A stretch of 64,000 nucleotides of DNA from Macrophomina tecta (taxonomy: Eukaryota; Ascomycota; Dothideomycetes; Botryosphaeriales; Botryosphaeriaceae): contig JAKSGN010000037.1 of assembly GCA_024180945.1 (NCBI GenBank), positions 1,307,501-1,371,500 of the forward strand, in the 5' to 3' direction. Below the pieces are notes generated by a model that saw only the letters and a list, made by a program, of their open reading frames with translations, was not told the DNA's origin and searched no databases. Positions 9,902 through 20,200 of the stretch are shown here, piece after piece (within the stretch, counting starts at the first letter, position 1; each line of letters starts with the position of its first letter). The position numbers and the translations under genes are program-made.

Positions 9902-12900
9902 TCAAGCTTCATGTCGTGGGTGTGATGTCGCTCCAAATTGCCCGAGGAGCTTGGTTGCCATCATGAACTTTGCTGCTGCAATGGCTGTGCTCCGCTGGCT
10001 CAGCAGCTTCCTCAGATCTGTCGTCCAACTCCTCCGCCCCTTCTCGTCCGGCGTGCGGAAAGTGAGCCTTAGCTCGCTAAACTTGCTGCACGAGTATAGC
10101 ACATGGCTGACTGTCTGCAGTCCACGCCCACAGTCGCACTCGCCCGACGTCATGCCAGGCACCCGTCTTTGATAGAGGAAGTGTCTTAGCCCGATTTTGC
10201 CTGTTCTCATCTGCACCATCAGCGAGCTCAATGCCCTTGGCGTGCCTCGGTGGAGTGCTAAGATTTTCCTACTCGGCTCCGGGGCCACCTTGAAGAGCTG
10301 CCGTCCTCGCTCGTTGTCCTTCCAGAGCTGCTTCCACTCGCCCATCACGGCCTGGTTGATGGCTTGCTTGAGTGCTGCCACCAAGCTCGTTCGTATGTGG
10401 CCTTGCGTTCTATGCTCCACAGCGCGGCCCTCCCGGGCTGCCGCTTTAGCGAGTTTGTCAGCCTCTTCATTGCCCGGCACTCCCTGGTGAGCGGGGATCC
10501 AGTGGAAGCCCACAGATACGCCCTCCTGCTGGAGCCCTGTCAGCTTCGCGATGATGGAGCTCAGTAGATATTGCCCGGACTGCTCGCCAGGTGTCACGAG
10601 TGCGCGCAGCGTTGCTTGATTGTCGGTAAAGACAGCTATCTTTCGCTTGCCATCAACAATCTCAGCTTCTGCAAGCTCGAGAGCCATTATTATGCCCTGG
10701 AGCTCGGCAGCAAAGACTGTCGTAGACCTTATAGTGCCCATATACTTCGTGCGCCTCGTTTTAGCGGTAGGAGCTGTCGCAGCTGCACCGACATGACCGT
10801 CTATTGCGCTGCCGTCAGTGTAGATGGCCAGCGTCTCCGTGTCTTCTCTGGTCCGATCGTGCTGAGATATCGCTAGGTCGCGTGATTTTGCTATGCACAC
10901 GTCAGCCGGCTTCTGCTATGGGGGGAAGAAGTGTGGCAGCCTCTGTTTAATATTTGCTAGTAGGCCATCCAGCCGCTCGTTCCAGTACTCCCTGACTCTT
11001 AGCATCGGGCTGCGCATGTCTGGGCAGTCGCGCTTTCTCGAGTCCCACGTGCGTTCTGTGAGCTGGACCAGTTGCCGGTATAGCGGTGTCGATGCTATCC
11101 GCAGGAACGCCTCGCCCATGTACTTCCTGACTGTCTGCGCCGCGGGGAGTAGGAATAGCTCGACGTCGAGCGCCGCTTTTGATGTGGCTTTGTAGGCGCC
11201 GGCTATGATTCGAGCCGCCCGATATTGAATCGCTTCTACGGTGTCTGTAAGCCGGGCTTCTATCGATCTGCTACGCCGACTTCCCAGGGCCCAGACGCTA
11301 CAGCAGTACAGAATCCGTGGTAGGATGATGGATCTATAGATCTGGCGCAGTCCCAGGGTGGGGATCCCCCACGTTGAACCCGCGATGCTTGATAGTGCTG
11401 CCAGTGTTGTAGTTGCTCGGGCTTGCAGCTGCTGGACATGCGTCTTGCCGCTCAGCTTCTGATCGAGGAACACTCCTAGGAAGCGGCAGCTGTCGCTGGG
11501 GCTGAGGTATCGACCTCCGAGGGTGATGCCTTGCTCCGTGTTAAACCGCGCGGGAGTCTTCGTAAAGTGCGTCAGTTCGTATTTCTTTACGGCAAAGACT
11601 GACGCGTACTTAGCTGCCCATCTCTCCGCCTGGGCATGGGCTTTGGTGAGGAGTCGACAGTTCTCTTCAGTAGACGGGCTGATTGCGAGCAGATTCACGT
11701 CATCTATGTATCCGATTACCATGACTCCCTGTGCTGCGCATATTTCGAGGAGGTCTGCGTTGTAGAAGAGGTACAGCATTGGTGAGAGCGGCGAGCCTTG
11801 CGGGATGCCGGATGGGGTGCCGTAGCACGCTTCTGCGCCGTCGCTAAGCTTAAGTTTTGTCTGTCTTTCGGAGAGGAAGCTTCTGATCCACTCAAGCGCC
11901 CTACCGCCTATACGTCTTTTGCGCAAGTTGTGTAGGAGGCGGGGGTGAGAGACGTTGTCGTACGCGCCAGAAACGTCTAGTTGGAGGAGGGTTGCCACTC
12001 GCGGCTCTGCCGAGTTCCACGCGCTGTGCACCGTCTCGACCAGTAGGTGTACGGCTTGCTCGGTGGAGCGGCCGCGACGACCCCCAATGTGGCTCTGGGG
12101 TAGGAGATCGAAGCGCTCGACGAGGTAGCTCATGCGCCTCGCTATGATGGATTCCAGGATCTTGCCGATCGTGTTGGTGAGTGCGATTGGCCGGTAGGAC
12201 TTGGGTTCCGTGTAGTCGTCTTTCTTGTGTTTACGGAGCGCCAGCGTGATCGACTGCCTAAACTTGCTTGGGCAGTGTCCCAGCCTCAGGCTTGCGTTAT
12301 ACACCGTTGTAAGAGTGGGAATCAGGGCGGGTCCAAGCTGCTGGAGGATGCCATTCGGGATGCCGTCCGGGCCTGGTGCCTTCCACGGCTTTGCTCTCTG
12401 CATGGCCAGCCTCACCTCCTCCGCCGTGATGTCCGGCCAGGGCGTCTCTTGTGGGTAGATAAATCCTTCTATGTCAGACAGGTCCGCTTGCGGGGGCTCG
12501 GGGAAGAAGGCCTTCCGTAGGGTGTCGAGTTTCTCCTTTGGCTGTTCTGCATAGGTCGAGTCTGGCCTCCTCAGGGCTGGCATGTGGCTCGATTGGTTTG
12601 TTTCCCGGTTCTGAGCCCACTTGGCCAATCTCCAGATGCCGTTATCCTTCGTTGCCGCAGCCTCGATCTTCGTCCGATGTTCCTGCTGCAGCGCTTTTTG
12701 AATCAGCCTGCCTTTCTTGTTCCTCGTCGAACGGTATCTCTCCCAGTCGTCCTCCGACCGGGTTCTCTGCCAGATCCTGCGCAGCCTCCGCGCCTCCATC
12801 TGGACCTCCTTGCATTCTTTCGTCCACCCTGGCATCGACTGCGGCGATACTCGCAGCGGTGGGGTCGATGTCTCGATCGCCTCTTTGATGGCTTGGATCA

Positions 12901-13899
12901 GGGCGCCTGTGAGGTTCTCGAGTGCCTCTATTGAACGTGGAGCTTTGATTGGGGGGAGACTTTCCTCAAACGTCCGCCTGAGCTTCGCGGTGTCGGTGCT
13001 CCTCCAATTCGGTCTCGCTTCCGGTGGGCGCCTCGACGGGGACAGGTCCACGACCGTACTTATGGGAATGTGGTCCGAGTCCTGCTGTAGGTCCTCTCTT
13101 ACCTGACACCTGACTAGATGCTCCAGGATACCTGCCGTCATGAACGCCAGGTCTATGGTTGTTTGAGCGTCTTTTCTCGCGAAGGTGGGGATCGCCGGTG
13201 GAGAGGCTAGGTGCAGTGAGAAGCGCTCTAGCAGGTCAATGAGCTCGTCTGCCTCTCGATCCTGATGGCTGTACTTGGGTCCTGTCCAGAGCGGGTGGTG
13301 GAGATTGAAGTCGCCGAGCACGATGTGTTGGTCGGTCGGATGATCTCGTAGGGCTTCTGCTAGCGCATGCAGTGAGCTCGTCGCCCCCGTCGTTCGCGGC
13401 GGGTTGTAGATGTTGTGGATATGGACTGTGTCCCCTGCGTTGCTGCTGTTCGCGAGCTTGAGATGTAACGTGCATAGGTCGGATGTGTGGTAGGTCACCG
13501 TCCACGATGAGGACGCTATCCGCTTGTTTACGAATATACATGTCCGGGCGGGGCCGTTTGGGTGTAGCAGCTCGAATTCCTTCTTTAGCGGATGATGTGT
13601 CGTATTTCGGAAGGGGTTCTTCCACGGTTCTTGTAGGGCAATATGTTGGACATCACGTGTTTCAAGGTCTCCTTATATCACACCACATAGCTTAGCTACA
13701 ATCACTCGTATAAGAGGCAAGCGGGTCACCTACCCACTCCCTTTTCATGCCATCATCAATGAATGATCACTGTTCATCAACATTCCAACACAATGTCGAA
13801 CTCGCGTATCCGCCTGTCCCGGAAAAGGGGAGCCATCACCTTGGTCCTGGATCTCATGACGTTGTACTGCAAGATGGAGATCTGCCGGTCTTTAGTCAT
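9902..13899 (-). pseudogene. LINE-A ORF2: endonuclease, reverse transcriptase, RNase H
   Basis: The frame starts at 13899 (MTKDRQISILQYNVMRSRTK), typical of an APE-type endonuclease N-terminus. It is split by the solo LTR at 13644-13790 and continues with ALQEPWKNPF. Endonuclease blocks VHIHNIYNPP and HIVLGDFNLHHPLW follow. The RT domain shows KAPGPDGIPNGIL, SYRPIALTNTIGKI, QLDVSGAYDNVSH, GIPQGSPLSPMLY and the catalytic YIDDVNLLA. RNase H has IYTDGSAIDGHVG and WIPAHQGVPGNEEAD, then CDCGRGLQTVSHVLYSC. An in-frame TAG at 10916-10918 separates RT from RNase H; the frame is otherwise open. Apart from the LTR and this stop it appears intact, so the copy is probably young. Confidence 0.85.
13644..13790 (+). 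mobile_element. solo LTR, 147 bp, inside LINE-A
   Basis: The segment starts TGTTGGACATCACGTG and ends ATTCCAACA, with the TGTTGG/CCAACA inverted ends of an LTR. The 5-bp flanks are CAATA and CAATG, one mismatch from a perfect duplication. Removing the segment and one flank rejoins the LINE endonuclease frame (REFDI to ALQEPW). It contains TATA-like TTATATCAC and GTATAAGAGG. It matches in length and end sequence the solo LTR at 50271-50417. No internal retrotransposon domain is present. Confidence 0.8.
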
Positions 13900-14364
13900 C
13901 GAGCATCGTAACCTCGTTGCTAGGTGGCTGTGTGTTTACCTGCTGAGCATTCGTGGCTTGCCTGCCCGTTAAGGCCAGCGCCTCCTCCCTGAGCTGCTGG
14001 CTTGCCCTGATTAGGCAATCAATTTCTTCCTGCCGCTCGCTTCGTATCACCTCGTCTTCAGGTTCGGCGTGCAGTGACCTCGGTCTTCCGCGCTTCCTGG
14101 TCAGGCGTGCTGCCGGAACTACTGACGTTTGGTTCGTCGTCCGTTCCGTGAGTTGGGCTGTCTGCGTTGGTGCCTGGGTCGTGGCTGATGGTCTCTTGCT
14201 AATAGTTTCGGGGTGAAGGAATGGCCTCATGGCCTTAGCTCGCTCCACCCTATCCTTCTCTTTCTTCCTCTCTGGGCAGACCGGGCTCCACGCCGTGTGA
14301 GAGCGCTTGCACGCGGCGCACTTGCGCTCCGCGTTCGGATCCTCCTTCTGGCCACATTCCTTGG
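13892..14364 (-). pseudogene. LINE-A ORF1, 3' part with zinc knuckle
   Basis: Open frame truncated at its 5' end. It starts with a cysteine/histidine cluster (CGQ...KCAACKRSHTAWSPVC), a gag-like CCHC-type knuckle, followed by a Lys/Glu-rich helix (ERKKEKDRVERAKAM), a low-complexity Thr/Pro/Gln region and RKRGRPRSL, a basic patch. It ends at TAA 13894-13892, overlapping the ORF2 ATG. Such ORF1 proteins bind the element RNA. The N-terminal half is missing. Confidence 0.7.
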
Positions 14365-14369
14365 CAGGT

Positions 14370-14480
14370 AATCATACAATTGTATCTATATACAAGTTGC
14401 AGTAGGGTTCGACATGCCTATAACCTCCAGTCTCCCAAAGGTCTATCCAGGCCCCTACCTCAGTTTTCAGCCGGTTTCTC
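14370..14480. repeat. dispersed repeat copy A (partner at about 33222-33335)
   Basis: About 110 bp beginning AATTGTATCTATATACA and running through CAGTAGGG, CGACATGCCTATA, TATCCAGGCCCCTACCTCAG matches the stretch at 33222-33335 with few changes. Both copies directly border LINE ORF1-derived sequence on the same side. The family is not identified; an LTR or a TE end are the main options. Confidence 0.55.
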
Positions 14481-15440
14481 TCATTGCGGCGTCCACAGTC
14501 AGGGCCGGGCCAAACCCCTCCTGCCTGAGTGATCCCTGTTTGCTCCTTAAGTATGCATCGCCGGCGTTCTGTTCTAAAACCTCACACTTGTTCATTCTCG
14601 TTTGCTTCAGCATTGGGTTTGGAGGCGAACAGTCGCGTCTCTACGCATACCGACACGCGCATCCGTTCTCTCGAGCCACGCAGCAGTCTCTCCGGCCAAG
14701 ACGTGATCCTGCCTGCCATCCAGGTGCACCGAGGGTCAGAGCCTAGTGAAGGGGTGAGGTCCTCGGAGCCAGCAGTGGCTGCTGCGCACTACGCCCCGCG
14801 GGAAGCCTAGATGTTGTGCAGGGGCGCAACACCCTACACTCACCAGGTCCCCGTTTCGCGTTGCCTGTAAGGGTCTCCCCATGACAGGCCGACCGTGTCT
14901 TGCAGAAGGGGTAACGGACCAGATCCCACGCCGGGCGACCTGCTCCACCCTCTCCTACTAACCAAGCTTGTGTCCCCTCCTGTTCTGAGTTGGCCTGTGT
15001 CTCCAACGAGTTGAGTCTCTGCACGACTGGCCTGGGATTCCTCAAGAGCCTCCCCTCACCGCTGGCCTGTGTCATCGTCGTAGGTTGCGCGCTCCACGCC
15101 TATTAAGACCCTCCAATGAGTCGCCTAGACGCCCGCTTAACAGGTTCGCTGAGGGCCGTCGAAGCTGGCCTGTGTTTCCCATACCCAGAGCTTGCCCGTG
15201 TTTCCATCTCGTCGAGCCGACCGGCCGCATCGTGCCAGGTTGCGAGCACCACGCCTATTAAGACCCTCCGCACCCCAACAGGCTGCAATGGCGTATTGCA
15301 GGCTGCCATCCATCACCTCTGCACTCGGCTACCTATCAGAGACGCTCCTCTGATGAATATTACCAGCCGCGGCGACGAGGACGCGTGCAGTAGGATTTCG
15401 CGGCCTGGCTGGAAGGTAAGTTACTAGGCTACGGATCGCC
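14481..15440. other. unassigned region with an imperfect 33-bp direct repeat
   Basis: No known gene is recognised. The sequence AGGTTGCG(C/A)GC(T/A)CCACGCC then TATTAAGACCCTCC occurs at about 15082-15114 and again at about 15238-15270, 156 bp apart, and GGCCTGTGT recurs nearby. Short open frames exist on both strands, none with a recognisable domain. Confidence 0.4.
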
Positions 15441-15549
15441 GGGGGTAATTAAGTTAGCCTTTCATGAAGCCTCTACGCGAGTCAGCAGTTCCCAACGATT
15501 CTTGGTGATAAATGTACGGAGAGAGCTAAGAACGGCCAACTTACATGAC

Positions 15550-16052
15550 TCGTAGGCACTCTGGGACCTCCTCCTCGACGTTGCTATCACGAACGCCTTT
15601 AAGCTTCAAAAGCTACATACAGCCGCCTCGTACACGCCTCGAAGGAGTGCCCGCTACCTCATATACCCTTTCAAGAGTTCACTGCGAAGGAATTTCGTGA
15701 AACCCTCGTGCACGAGCTCTTCGCTCGAGTCGAGAGGATACACGGCCAGCAGTCATCGCATAAGGGACCGCTTTATGATATCGTAAACCCGGTTGAACGT
15801 CACCATCATATCCGTGGTAAACGAAATACGAGTACCTGTAGCGCTTGCGTAGCTCAAAAACGCCAGGCTAGCGTAGGCTATCGTCGCCGTGGGCCTGTTG
15901 CCCCGCGAACGAGTAAGCAACGAAAGGTAGGAAGGCCTCGACGTACGCCTTATGCGTGTGAAACGTGTGATGTCAATTTGTGCCCGAGCGAAACGTGCTG
16001 GGAAGATTATTTACGGGCTGTAGATAGCAAGAGAGCTGCGTTGGGTAATAGG
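15550..16052 (+). pseudogene. piggyBac-like transposase C-terminal remnant
   Basis: About 15552-15610 encodes ALWDLLLDVAITNAFKL, resembling the last part of the DDE_Tnp_1_7 catalytic domain. After a frameshift the frame from about 15640 to 16052 gives FRETLVHELFARV and a C-terminal cysteine cluster: TCSACVAQKRQ ... YACETCDVNLCPSETCWEDYL, similar to the zinc-binding tail of fungal piggyBac-like proteins. No TTAA-flanked ends were located. The catalytic aspartates are missing. Assignment rests on this tail and the LLD..I.N.F block, so it is moderate. Confidence 0.55.
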
Positions 16053-16135
16053 TAGATATATACGATTTCATTGGATACTTGGCTTGGTGTTGAGTATTTC
16101 GACCAATGGATAAACTACGATAAGGCCGTAGTCAC

Positions 16136-16184
16136 GTGTCGGTGGACGTGCCAGTGGACGTGCCAGTGGACGTGCCGGTGGACG
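16136..16184 (+). repeat. 12-bp tandem repeat, about 4 copies
   Basis: The unit (A/G)GTGGACGTGCC occurs about four times in a row. In one frame it would read Cys-Gln/Arg-Trp-Thr repeats, but no gene supports that frame. Confidence 0.7.
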
Positions 16185-16549
16185 GTTCCAGACAGGGAGA
16201 TACTGGTGACGCGCGCTGCGCACGCTGATGCCCTGAAACGTCATGAAAAAGGATTAAAAGGGTCTGGAAAGGGCGAGAAAGTGAAAGGGTGAAAGTTTGC
16301 TTCGCGTGGGTGGGGAAAAGCGGTAAAAGTCTTAAGAGGAAAAATGTTGTGGTCCGATGACGTCCCGGAGTAAGAAGGCGGGGAACCCTGCGGTTTTGTC
16401 CAGAAGTATAGCCTCAATTCTCGAACTCTATTTGGACTCATTTCTCCCCACTGCTCTGCATTACCGCGTTCATCCAGGAGACGACAAATCGTCAGCGTCT
16501 GCAGCAAAAGCAAAGCAGCAAATGAATTAGCCAGAATCCATTTGGAATC

Positions 16550-17141
16550 ATGGCCACCTGCCCGGCTCGCTTCGAATTCCACTGCGCAAAGGCTCCCGAA
16601 AAGCTCAAGTTCATTCACAATATTCCCCGCAGTCTCGTGATAGCAGATGCTCAAGCCGCACAAGATGATCCGGGGTATGTTAATAGCTTTGTGAGTGTAC
16701 TACAGCCTATCACGGAAGAACACGAAGCCGCCTGTCGCGCAGCTTCGAATCCTCTATGTGGAAATTGTGGCTCGCACACAGCGAAAATTTTGTACACCCC
16801 CCATGTCTTGGCTTCACACTGTGGAGGATCCTTTCGTTTCTATATGGGTCGATCCCGTATGCGGCAAAGGCGAATGCGAAATCCGGACACCGCAGCAAAT
16901 CCAGGGCATGATGAGTACGATCGTACAAGAGAATCAAAGCGAAAGAGTTTCGGCACCGAGGGCTCCTATGGAAATCATGCCTTGCAAAATATGTGGAAAG
17001 ACTGAAGCGACGAAGAGATGTGCGCGTTGTCAAGTTGTGGCATACTGTGGAAAGGAGCACCAGAAGGCAGACTGGAAAGTTCATAAGCAGATTTGTACTT
17101 CCAATGTCCGGACAGCACCGCCTACTGGAGGAACGCAGTAG
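16550..17141 (+). pseudogene. MYND-type zinc-finger protein with a one-base frameshift
   Basis: From ATG 16550 the frame reads to NPLCGNCGSHTAKILYTP and then shifts at a run of six C (16797-16802). Dropping one C continues as MSWLHTVEDPFVSIWVDPVCG and reaches a MYND finger near the C-terminus (CKICGKTEATKRCARCQVVAYCGKEHQ...HKQIC), stopping at 17141. The CxxC pairs before and after the shift look like one protein of about 196 residues. MYND domains bind proline-rich partners; the cellular role here is unknown. A homopolymer assembly error would equally explain the shift, in which case the gene is intact. Its stop lies only 140 bp from the end of the Helitron helicase frame on the other strand. 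Confidence 0.7.
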
Positions 17142-17281
17142 TGAGTCGAGAAATTTGCAGCGAGGTGTGTTAGTAACGATGGGCTAATGTTATGTTGGAC
17201 AGGGACAGCAGCTGAGAGGGGTAAGTAAATTTTCCAGGTCAAAGCTACCTACAGAATTAATATCTTGCAGTCTTACGTGAC

Positions 17282-20200
17282 TTAAGTCCATTTCGTTGGA
17301 TGGAGTACAGTTTTTGGGTCGTGCCATGCAGCAATTGTTTCCTTTTCAAGCTCTTGGAGTCTTTGCATTTCAGTTAGTAATCGAGGATCGGGTCCGAATC
17401 GGAGGTCTGTCATGTCGATCTTCTGCAGGATGTGAAGCCCTTTGGACGATCGAAGTCTGGACAGCTGGACATATGTCGAGCAATACTTCCTGTGACCATC
17501 TTGGCCCCGTCTTGCAGGGTCATCCTTGAGGTCGAGGATCGCAGCCGAGAGTGTCGAACTCTGTACTTTGTAGTCGGTGAGGCAGAATGCCGGGCACATT
17601 GGAACTTGTTGTCTTCGCACGGAGAAGCCTTTCACGGTGATAGACCGCTCTGATGGGAAAACAGGCATGACTGAAGGCTCAAGGTCTTCGAATCCAGACG
17701 CCTTCGATTTGTCCTGTCTAAATAAAACACAAGTGGGAGGTTTGGTGCAAATGACGTAGAGGTCGTCGATCTCGAAGAATTCAGCTAGTGGGGAGGGGTT
17801 AGATGTGATCATGATTCTCGTAGGAACACAGACTTGCCGGTCGGATTTACCACGACGCCTACAGCAGTTCCCGCCGCTCCATTGACCTGGCCTAGAAGTG
17901 TGCAGACGTTGGTGAGTATTACGGCGGGCATATTCAGGGTGTACAGAAAGAGGCCAGGGAAGGGGATCTTGGTTCCTTGGTCAGGCTGGCGAAGCAAGTC
18001 ATCCGCACGGAGTCGCAGGTTCGTCGGTCCAGTGGACTTGGTCCGGGTATGGAGGGCTGGGAAGACATAGATCTTTTGGCGTCGAGTTCGGGCGAAGTGC
18101 TCCATTCGAATACGGTTCACCTGGTGTCGAAGAGAGTTCAGCTTGACGACGGCGGTGGCAGTCTCCAATTGAGGTGTGACCAGGGATGTGATGGCTTTGG
18201 AGTTAAGCAAGGATAAGTCATCTTCGGTGAAGGCGCCTGCCCTCGCTCGGGACAGCAGGTGCCGAAATGGTGGGTCGTCCGCCTGTCTCATCTGCTCGTC
18301 CAAGATGATCACATGTCGGAACCGATGCCAGATCAGTCGACCGTCCTCGTCTTTTTCGTTGCCGTGTCTTGGTTCCTTCCACAATGCTGGCGCGCGAACG
18401 GGTGGAAATTGGAAAAAGTCGCCCATAAGGATCACGACGGGAAGCCCGCCAAAAAGATCAGTCGAACTTTTGTCCAGGGACCGGGCGATCTTGCAGTGAT
18501 TGTCAATCACGCCGAGCATGCCGAGATCCACCATGCTCGCCTCATCGATGATCATGATTGTCTTGCGGGCCCAGAGTCTTCTCACCCGAGACTTCATCGC
18601 CGAGCCCCGTGAGCGATCAATGGAGATGCCCAGAGATGTGTGGTATGTGTTCCCGCCGATGTTGTCGGCCGCGGCGCCGGTCGGGGCCATGAGCATGACC
18701 TCGTCTTTGCGTCGGATGAGATGCATGCCAGCCACAATCCCCTTGATGACCTGGCTCTTACCCACGCCGCCTTCGCCTCCAACGTAAAGGAGGGTCTGCT
18801 GCCGCTTCGACGCATCATAGGGATGATCCGCCCAGGCCAGCGCTTCAGATAGCACCCTCTCCACGACTAGCCGCTGCTTCCTATTGAGGGGAATGTGCTC
18901 AGTGACTAGTGAAGTAAGAGAGGCGCCGGTGGGGTTCTCACCAACTTGGGACTGGCGGTCCGCGAGAGCGGGAATCATGTCCGATCCAGTCAACACGGGG
19001 TGGAGGATGCCATCCCCAACCTCTAAATTAAAATCGTCAAGTTCAAAGTCAGATCGCGTTGCACCCGCAGTCATATTCCCTTCTTCGCTAGACTTGGCGA
19101 GGCCTTTCAGGCGAGACTCCCAACCATGGAGGGTGGATGAGGGGAGGAATCTAAGGCCGGAGGTCTCATATGCAGGAGGGTTGGAGATGTTGAGTGGCTG
19201 GAGGTTCTGCATCAGCAGACTCTGTGTGCGGGCGGTCCCATGGACCAATGTAGGGATGCGTCGTCCAGCGATGAGCGTGTCTCGATCCCATGACCTGGTA
19301 ATGGAGTGGTAGGCTGCGATCAACGTCTCCGCGTTGAAACTCTCATCCTGAATGTGGAAGAATTCTTCGCCTTCTTCGCCATCACAACCAAAATATGCAG
19401 GCTCAGGCTCGTCAGCGTCGAGGTCAAAGGAGTCGCCGGCACGGTTTGCTGACTCCCGCCACTTTGCATCAGCTGCGCAGTCTTCCTTGGACTTCCGCAG
19501 CAGCTCGATGTTCCTCGCAAAGTCTCGGTTATGCGGTGGAAGCGTGGGCTCTGCGATCGCCCATACTGGAGCGCAGGCATCCCGTGTCGTCCCGTACCGT
19601 CGGATGAGAGATGACAAGTTGTCCCAAGGGACAAATAACCCTAACAATATCTCCGCCAGATCATTCACGATCGCCGTTGTTTTCGGATGGCCTCCCGGAA
19701 CGGAGTCTTCCGCGGCTTGGAACTCGGTCAGCTGTCCATTGAAGGTGACGGTGGCGACCTGGGATGGCGTGCGAGCCAGGCGCTGCACATGTGTGGCACA
19801 CCTGGGGTGCATCGGGTCAAACTCGATGTCGTCCGCGATAGCGTCGCGTGCGTTCTTGGTCCGTACGAGCATGCAGTATTCAAACAACGCTAGAGGAGCC
19901 AGATGCGGGCCACGCCATCTATAGTTGTCAAATATGCTCACGGGAGTCGTGTCGCCTCCCTCATACGTGCAGGGTTCTTCCCCCATCGGGCCAGAGGAGC
20001 TACCGCTTTCAAGGCTGCCCGATTGAACGATCGCGCGCGCATACCGCCTCAACCACCAAAGGTTGATCCGGATGAAGTTGTAGTTGATCGTGTAATATGT
20101 TGGGAGCTGGAGCAGAGTGCTGGCGACCTGGACCCCGCTGATCTCGCGGTCGTGGGAGAGGGTGTTGAAGCAGCGCAGTGCAAAATTGTCCGTACCCTTC

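Larger units (their letters stand above)
9676..14369 (-). mobile_element. LINE-A: Tad-type non-LTR retrotransposon, nearly complete
   Basis: The minus-strand element has ORF1 (3' part, to 13892), ORF2 (13899-9902) and a 3' end with a short (ATC)n tail at about 9676-9692 (GATGATGATGATGATGAG on plus). ORF1 stop and ORF2 start overlap in ATGACTAA at 13899-13892, a layout compatible with termination-reinitiation. The 5' end is lost at about 14369, where a dispersed repeat begins. A 147-bp solo LTR splits ORF2, and one in-frame TAG lies between RT and RNase H. Confidence 0.85.

Noticed and set aside
15082..15270. Direct repeats considered as a CRISPR-like array
   Set aside because: Only two imperfect copies 156 bp apart in a eukaryotic genome.
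16071..16292. CRWTCQWT repeat protein
   Set aside because: Produced by a 12-bp tandem repeat; no conserved context.
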